From positions 1 to 11,078 of the forward strand of contig JAJCYL010000584.1 of assembly GCA_029262955.1 (NCBI GenBank): a stretch of 11,078 nt of DNA. The letters run 5' to 3'. This document shows, piece after piece, positions 6,441 to 11,078 of this stretch. The notes under the pieces were generated by a model. That model was not told the DNA's origin. It did not search any database and worked only from the letters and a program-made list of their open reading frames with translations. The stretch is from Cytophagales bacterium. Lineage in GTDB: Bacteria; Bacteroidota; Bacteroidia; Cytophagales; Cyclobacteriaceae. Numbering within the stretch: the stretch's first letter is position 1; each line of letters starts with the position of its first letter. The position numbers were made by a program, and so were the translations under genes.

Positions 6441-6968
6441 ATGACCAGGGAAGAAAAAGGTAATATTATCGATGAGCTGGCAGAGAAGTTGGCTAATACG
6501 GGTTTTTTCTATTTGACTGATGCCTCTGGCCTTACTGTTGCCGAGGTGAATGCATTTAGAGGTCTGTGTTTCGAGAAAGGCATCGAATATCGAGTGGCCA
6601 AGAATACCTTGATTAAGAAGGCATTGGAGAAACAAGAGGCAGACTTTTCGGAGTTGGATACTGCATTGACAGGATTCTCGGGGATACTCTTCTCACCAGA
6701 TTCTGGTAATCTACCAGCTAAAATTATTAGGCAATTTCATAAGACTGACAAAGCCCAAAGACCAAAGTTAAAGGCTGCTTCCATAGATTCTGAGCTTTTT
6801 ATTGGCGAGGAACATTTAAACGCACTAAGTGAGCTCAAGTCTAAAAATGAGCTTATTGGTGAAATTATTGGTCTTTTACAATCACCTACAACTAACGTTA
6901 TGTCTGCTTTACTAAGCGGTAAGAGTAAGTTGTCAGGGATAGTAAAAACTTTGTCAGAGCGAGAGTAG
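6441..6968 (+). CDS. rplJ: 50S ribosomal protein L10
   Basis: L10 anchors L7/L12 dimers to the 50S stalk base. The 175-residue length is usual. The N-terminal rRNA-binding domain includes FFYLTDASGLTVAEVNAFR and the conserved RVAKNTLIKKAL (about 53-64). The C-terminal helix (about 140-175, LIGEIIGLLQSP onward) is the region that carries the L7/L12 dimers. The start at ATG 6441 lies just 2 bases after rplA. This leaves no room for the separate L10-binding mRNA leader found upstream of rplJ in Escherichia and Bacillus, so any autoregulation must use another site. A 35-base gap separates it from rplL. Confidence 0.97.
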   Translation: MTREEKGNIIDELAEKLANTGFFYLTDASGLTVAEVNAFRGLCFEKGIEYRVAKNTLIKKALEKQEADFSELDTALTGFSGILFSPDSGNLPAKIIRQFHKTDKAQRPKLKAASIDSELFIGEEHLNALSELKSKNELIGEIIGLLQSPTTNVMSALLSGKSKLSGIVKTLSERE

Positions 6969-7003
6969 GTATAAATTATTAAAAAAATTAATTGTAAGTA
7001 AAA

Positions 7004-7387
7004 ATGGCAGATTTAAAAGCATTCGCTGAGCAGTTGGTGAACTTAACGGTAAAAGAGGTTAATGAACTGGCTGATATTTTAAAAGACGAGTATGGCATAG
7101 AGCCTGCTGCAGCTGCGGCACCAGTAATGGTTGCCGGTGGTGGAGGCGGAGATGCCGCTGGTGCAGCAGAAGAGAAATCTTCTTTCGATGTAGTACTCAC
7201 TTCGGCTGGGCAAGCCAAGTTAGCTGTTGTTAAATTGGTTAAGGAATTGACTGGACTTGGTTTGAAAGAAGCTAAAGAATTAGTCGATGGAGCACCTAAG
7301 GCAGTAAAAGAAGGCGTTGCTAAAGACGAGGCTGAGGCTTTGAAAAAGCAACTTGAAGAAGCAGGAGCAGAAGTAGAGCTGAAGTAA
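7004..7387 (+). CDS. rplL: 50S ribosomal protein L7/L12
   Basis: L7/L12 is the multi-copy stalk protein that recruits and activates the translational GTPases EF-Tu, EF-G and IF2. The 127 residues are normal. An N-terminal dimerisation and L10-binding domain (1-33, with LVNLTVKEVNELADIL) leads into an Ala/Gly-rich flexible hinge (34-60) that includes five consecutive glycines. The globular factor-binding domain (61-127) has KLAVVKLVKELTGLGLKEAK and the conserved VDGAPKAVKEG. The gene follows rplJ after 35 bases and is followed by the hairpin at 7427-7464. That layout fits the need for several L7/L12 copies per ribosome but far fewer RNA polymerase subunits. Confidence 0.98.
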   Translation: MADLKAFAEQLVNLTVKEVNELADILKDEYGIEPAAAAAPVMVAGGGGGDAAGAAEEKSSFDVVLTSAGQAKLAVVKLVKELTGLGLKEAKELVDGAPKAVKEGVAKDEAEALKKQLEEAGAEVELK

Positions 7388-7426
7388 TCAAAACGGTCGT
7401 AAATACCGACCTAAAGAGGATATTCA

Positions 7427-7464
7427 GGCCTGGTCCCGATCACAATCGGGATCAGGTCTTTTCC
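7427..7464 (+). terminator. Hairpin and T tract between rplL and rpoB (likely attenuator)
   Basis: Fourteen consecutive pairs join 7427-7440 and 7445-7458, with two G-T wobbles and a CACA loop. The stem core is GTCCCGAT/ATCGGGAT, and TTTT (7459-7462) plus further pyrimidines follow. This has the form of an intrinsic terminator but sits inside the rplL-rpoB gap, so partial read-through is the likely design, as with the known enterobacterial rplL-rpoB attenuator. A smaller hairpin lies just upstream, GGTCG (7395-7399) with CGACC (7407-7411). The rest of the 7388-7549 gap shows no gene, and no full promoter match. Confidence 0.75.
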
Positions 7465-7549
7465 TGTTTATACTATAGTTGTCCCAAAAGGCCAACCAGC
7501 TGCAGAACGACTGTGGCATTAATTTCTTGTAACTAAACTGATTAAAACC

Positions 7550-10500
7550 TTGGCAGTAACAGGTTCAGGAAGAAAAAATTTCTCTTCCATTAAAAGAGTA
7601 ATCGATTACCCAGATTTTCTTGACGTTCAGGTAAGATCATTCAGAGATTTTTTTCAATTGGAAACACCAGCTGAAAAAAGAGCTCAGGAAGGCCTGTACA
7701 AAGTGTTCTCAGAAAACTTTCCCATTGCAGACTCTCGGGAGAACTATGTCTTAGAATTCGTCGACTATCTGGTGGATCCACCAAAATATAACGTGGATGA
7801 GTGTATTGATCGTGGACTCACTAACTCAGTACCCCTGAAAGCAAAGCTTAGATTGCTTTGCAATGATGAGGACAACGAGGACTTTGAAACCATAGAACAG
7901 GAAGTATTTCTTGGAAATATACCCTACATGACTGATAAGGGCTCCTTTGTGATAAACGGAGCTGAAAGAGTTATTGTATCTCAATTACACCGGTCGCCAG
8001 GCGTGTTCTTTGCACAGAGTAAACACACCAACGGAACAAAGCTTTATTCGGCCAGAATTATTCCTTTTAAGGGTTCATGGATTGAATTCGCTACCGACGT
8101 TAACAACGTCATGTATGCTTATATTGATAGGAAGAAGAAGTTTCCAGTTACTACTCTATTAAGAGCGATTGGTTATGGTACAGATAAAGATATTCTGGAC
8201 CTTTTCGGCTTATCTGAAGAAATCAATGCGACACTTAAGGATTTGAAGAAGGTTATCGGCAGAAAGCTTGCGGCCAGAGTACTTCGAACCTGGACTGAGG
8301 ATTTTGTTGATGAAGATACCGGAGAGGTTGTTTCAATAGATCGAAATGAAGTGCTTCTCGAAAGAGATTCAATTCTTGCAGAAGAGGACATTGAAACCAT
8401 TGTAGAATCGGGAACCAAGTCTATAATTCTTCATAGAGAAGACGTAAACGTTACAGACTACTCTATTATATACAACACCTTACAAAAGGATAATTCCAAT
8501 TCAGAAAAAGAAGCGGTTGAGCAAATCTACCGTCAGTTGAGGAACACTGAAGCACCAGACGAACAAACTGCGAGAGACGTAATTCAGAGTTTATTCTTTA
8601 GTGATAAGAGATACGATTTAGGTGAAGTTGGTAGATACAGAATCAACAGAAAGCTTGGATTAGAGATTGATGCAGATACCAAGGTCCTAACAAAAGAAGA
8701 TATCATTCAGATTGTCAAGTACCTGATAGGACTGATTAACTCTAAAGCTGTAGTCGACGACATCGACCACTTGAGCAATAGGAGGGTAAGAACAGTAGGG
8801 GAGCAGTTGTACTCACAATTTGGTGTTGGTCTTGCCAGAATGGCGAGAACCATTAAGGAAAGAATGAATGTTCGCGACAATGAAGATTTCAAGCCTGTTG
8901 ATCTGATCAACGCGAGGACATTGTCATCTGTGATTAACTCATTCTTCGGAACGAATCAGTTATCTCAGTTCATGGACCAAACGAATCCACTGTCTGAGAT
9001 TACTCATAAAAGAAGAATGTCTGCCTTAGGGCCAGGTGGTCTTTCAAGGGAGAGAGCAGGTTTTGAGGTTCGTGATGTACATTATACCCACTATGGCAGA
9101 CTATGTACCATTGAAACTCCTGAAGGACCAAATATTGGTTTGATCTCGTCTCTATGTGTTCATGCGACAGTTAATCAGATGGGCTTCATTGAGACGCCAT
9201 ATAGATTGGTGAAGAAGGGTCACGTGACGGATGAAGTAGCATTCCTGACGGCTGAGGAAGAAGATACTCATAACATTGCTCAGGCAAACGCCCCATTAGA
9301 CGCGAAGAGCAATTTCGTTAATGATAAGGTTAAGGCACGATTCGAAGGTGACTTCCCGATTGTAGAACCAGGTGATGTCACTTATATGGACATTGCGCCT
9401 AATCAAATCGTGTCAGTTGCAGCGTCCATGATTCCATTTCTGGAACATGATGATGCAAACAGGGCTTTGATGGGATCGAACATGCAGCGCCAGGCTGTAC
9501 CATTATTAAAACCAGAAGCACCAATCGTTGGAACCGGTCTTGAAGAAAGGCTTGCTCGCGATTCTCGTTCACTAATTGTGGCTGAAGGAGATGGTGTAAT
9601 TGATTATGTCGATGGTACTAAAATCGTAGTCAAATACGACCTTGATGATGAGAAACGACTAGTTTCTTTTGATGAGGAAAAGATTACCTATGACTTGGTT
9701 AAGTTCAGAAGAACCAATCAAGACACCTGCATTAACCTTAAATCCATTGTAAAAAAGGGAGAGAAAGTTAAAGAAGGTCAGATATTGTGCGAAGGCTTTG
9801 CTACTCAAGGAGGTGAAATTGCCCTTGGACAAAATCTTAAGGTTGCATTTATGCCTTGGCAGGGATACAACTTTGAAGATGCAATTGTGATTTCAGAAAA
9901 GGTGGTAAGAGAAGACATATTTACCTCTATCCACATTGAAGAGTTTGATCTCGAAGTCCGAGATACTAAGCGAGGAGAAGAAGAATTAACTTCTGAGATA
10001 CCAAATGTTAGTGAGGAAGCGGTTAAAAACCTTGATGAAAATGGCGTTATCAGGATTGGTGCTGAAATTAAAGAAGGAGACATTTTAATTGGTAAGATTA
10101 CTCCTAAAGGAGAATCAGATCCCACTCCTGAAGAAAAGCTGCTCCGAGCTATTTTTGGCGACAAGGCTGGCGATGTGAAAGACGCTTCTCTAAAAGCACC
10201 TCCATCGCTCAAGGGCGTCGTGATTGAGACCAAATTGTTCTCAAGACCAAGAAAAGACAAAGACCTAAGAGCTAAGTCGAAGAAGGAAGTTGAAATGCTT
10301 AAGAATAAGTATGGACAACAACTTCTTCAATTAAGATCAGAAATGATCGCGAAAATGGTCGAGCTCCTTAGTGGCAAAGAATCACTTGGCGTTAAGCATA
10401 AATTTGGTGAAGAAGTACTTTCAAAAGGGGTGAAGTTCAATGCCAAAAATGTTGAACAAAACATCTTCCCTCCAAAGAATATTTACAAGGACGAGAGTAC

Positions 10501-11078
10501 TTATAATGTACAGGAAGAAGTAAATCTGATTTCAGACCTTAACCTTGATAATTGGACCAAAGATGAAAATGTAAATAGCTTGCTTTTCGCGATGGTCAAA
10601 AATTATTTAAAGAAGAGGAACGACATTGCAGGAGAATTTAAAAGAGAACGATTCACCCTTGAAGTAGGTGATGAATTGCCAGCTGGAATCGTTCGATTGG
10701 CAAAAGTTTACGTCGCTAAGAAGCGCAAGCTTAAAGTCGGTGATAAGATGGCGGGTCGTCATGGTAATAAAGGTGTTGTGGCCAAAATCGTTCGTGAAGA
10801 GGATATGCCTTTCATGGAAGATGGGACACCACTGGATATTGTTCTTAACCCTCTAGGTGTACCTTCGAGGATGAACATTGGTCAGATATACGAGACTGTT
10901 CTTGGATTTGCCGGTTTGAAGTTAGGTCGAAGGTATGCAACACCAATATTTGATGGAGCATCATTAGATCAGGTTGAGGAAGAATTAACCGAGGCTGGTT
11001 TAGCTGAGTTTGGTCGAATGCACCTCATTGATGGGCTTACCGGTCATAGATTTGATCAACCAACAACAATTGGTGTGA
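7550..11078 (+). CDS. rpoB: DNA-directed RNA polymerase subunit beta (3' end outside window)
   Basis: This is the beta subunit of RNA polymerase, which forms half of the active-site cleft and the rifamycin pocket. The frame is open from the stop at 7520-7522 to the right edge, about 1176 codons, ending at QPTTIGV. Roughly the last hundred residues of a Bacteroidota-length protein are missing. No ATG or GTG lies in frame near the start. TTG at 7550 gives MAVTGSGRKNFSSIKR and matches the expected N-terminal length; CTG 7538 or ATT 7541 are less likely alternatives. The rifampicin region QLSQFMDQTNPL...ITHKRRMSALGPGGL is intact, with Asp476, His486 and Ser491 matching sensitive-type residues 516, 526 and 531 of E. 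coli. The active-site motif GDKMAGRHGNKGV holds Lys1066 and Lys1074. Codon 520 is Thr where a near-universal Pro is expected (CTIETPEGPN). The gene probably depends on read-through from rplL. Confidence 0.97.
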   Translation, partial: MAVTGSGRKNFSSIKRVIDYPDFLDVQVRSFRDFFQLETPAEKRAQEGLYKVFSENFPIADSRENYVLEFVDYLVDPPKYNVDECIDRGLTNSVPLKAKLRLLCNDEDNEDFETIEQEVFLGNIPYMTDKGSFVINGAERVIVSQLHRSPGVFFAQSKHTNGTKLYSARIIPFKGSWIEFATDVNNVMYAYIDRKKKFPVTTLLRAIGYGTDKDILDLFGLSEEINATLKDLKKVIGRKLAARVLRTWTEDFVDEDTGEVVSIDRNEVLLERDSILAEEDIETIVESGTKSIILHREDVNVTDYSIIYNTLQKDNSNSEKEAVEQIYRQLRNTEAPDEQTARDVIQSLFFSDKRYDLGEVGRYRINRKLGLEIDADTKVLTKEDIIQIVKYLIGLINSKAVVDDIDHLSNRRVRTVGEQLYSQFGVGLARMARTIKERMNVRDNEDFKPVDLINARTLSSVINSFFGTNQLSQFMDQTNPLSEITHKRRMSALGPGGLSRERAGFEVRDVHYTHYGRLCTIETPEGPNIGLISSLCVHATVNQMGFIETPYRLVKKGHVTDEVAFLTAEEEDTHNIAQANAPLDAKSNFVNDKVKARFEGDFPIVEPGDVTYMDIAPNQIVSVAASMIPFLEHDDANRALMGSNMQRQAVPLLKPEAPIVGTGLEERLARDSRSLIVAEGDGVIDYVDGTKIVVKYDLDDEKRLVSFDEEKITYDLVKFRRTNQDTCINLKSIVKKGEKVKEGQILCEGFATQGGEIALGQNLKVAFMPWQGYNFEDAIVISEKVVREDIFTSIHIEEFDLEVRDTKRGEEELTSEIPNVSEEAVKNLDENGVIRIGAEIKEGDILIGKITPKGESDPTPEEKLLRAIFGDKAGDVKDASLKAPPSLKGVVIETKLFSRPRKDKDLRAKSKKEVEMLKNKYGQQLLQLRSEMIAKMVELLSGKESLGVKHKFGEEVLSKGVKFNAKNVEQNIFPPKNIYKDESTYNVQEEVNLISDLNLDNWTKDENVNSLLFAMVKNYLKKRNDIAGEFKRERFTLEVGDELPAGIVRLAKVYVAKKRKLKVGDKMAGRHGNKGVVAKIVREEDMPFMEDGTPLDIVLNPLGVPSRMNIGQIYETVLGFAGLKLGRRYATPIFDGASLDQVEEELTEAGLAEFGRMHLIDGLTGHRFDQPTTIGV

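Noticed and set aside
6988..7218. Minus-strand open frame over rplL
   Set aside because: It reflects the Ala/Gly-rich hinge codons of rplL read backwards.
7474..7481. TATAGTTG as a -7 element for rpoB
   Set aside because: It has one mismatch to TAnnTTTG and no TTG at the right distance upstream.
9805..10260. 151-codon minus-strand open frame
   Set aside because: It is antisense to strongly conserved rpoB sequence and is Ser-rich low-complexity, as expected for a shadow frame.

Overview
This window is a housekeeping region of an AT-rich bacterial chromosome, almost certainly from Bacteroidota and probably a Cytophagales-like lineage. Three things support this: the protein sequences (RpoB begins FSSIKRVIDYPDFLDVQ and carries Bacteroidota-type stretches throughout), two promoters of the Bacteroidota type (TTG/TTTG, 19 bases, TAnnTTTG), and start codons with A-rich leaders instead of clear Shine-Dalgarno sites. 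All genes lie on the + strand.

Layout. (1) 1-2511: the 3' part of an M1-family zinc aminopeptidase. Its reading frame is open to the left edge and begins in a lipoprotein signal peptide with a lipobox cysteine, so the gene starts outside the window. (2) 2512-3116: a promoter and three tRNA genes, Tyr(GTA), Gly(TCC) and Thr(GGT). They are separated by two spacers of nearly equal length that each fold into a long imperfect hairpin. (3) 3117-4304: tuf (EF-Tu), closed by a strong intrinsic terminator. (4) 4357-7387: a second promoter whose -33 element lies in the tail of that terminator, then tRNA-Trp(CCA), secE, nusG, rplK, rplA, rplJ and rplL, all tightly packed. (5) 7388-7549: a 162-base gap with a strong hairpin followed by a T-rich stretch, which resembles the rplL-rpoB attenuator known from enterobacteria. 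(6) 7550-11078: rpoB, probably starting at TTG and running off the right edge after about 1176 codons.

The genes form the translation/transcription supercluster also known from Proteobacteria (Tyr-Gly-Thr tRNAs-tufB, then secE-nusG-rplKAJL-rpoBC). EF-Tu and the tRNAs supply elongation. SecE belongs to the protein translocon and NusG links RNA polymerase to ribosomes. L11, L1, L10 and L7/L12 build the L1 stalk and the factor-binding stalk of the 50S subunit, and RpoB is the beta subunit of RNA polymerase.

I found no novel gene system. The points most worth a second look are the paired hairpin spacers between the tRNA genes, the terminator/promoter overlap, the rplL-rpoB hairpin, the likely TTG start of rpoB, and a Pro-to-Thr change in a near-universal RpoB motif.
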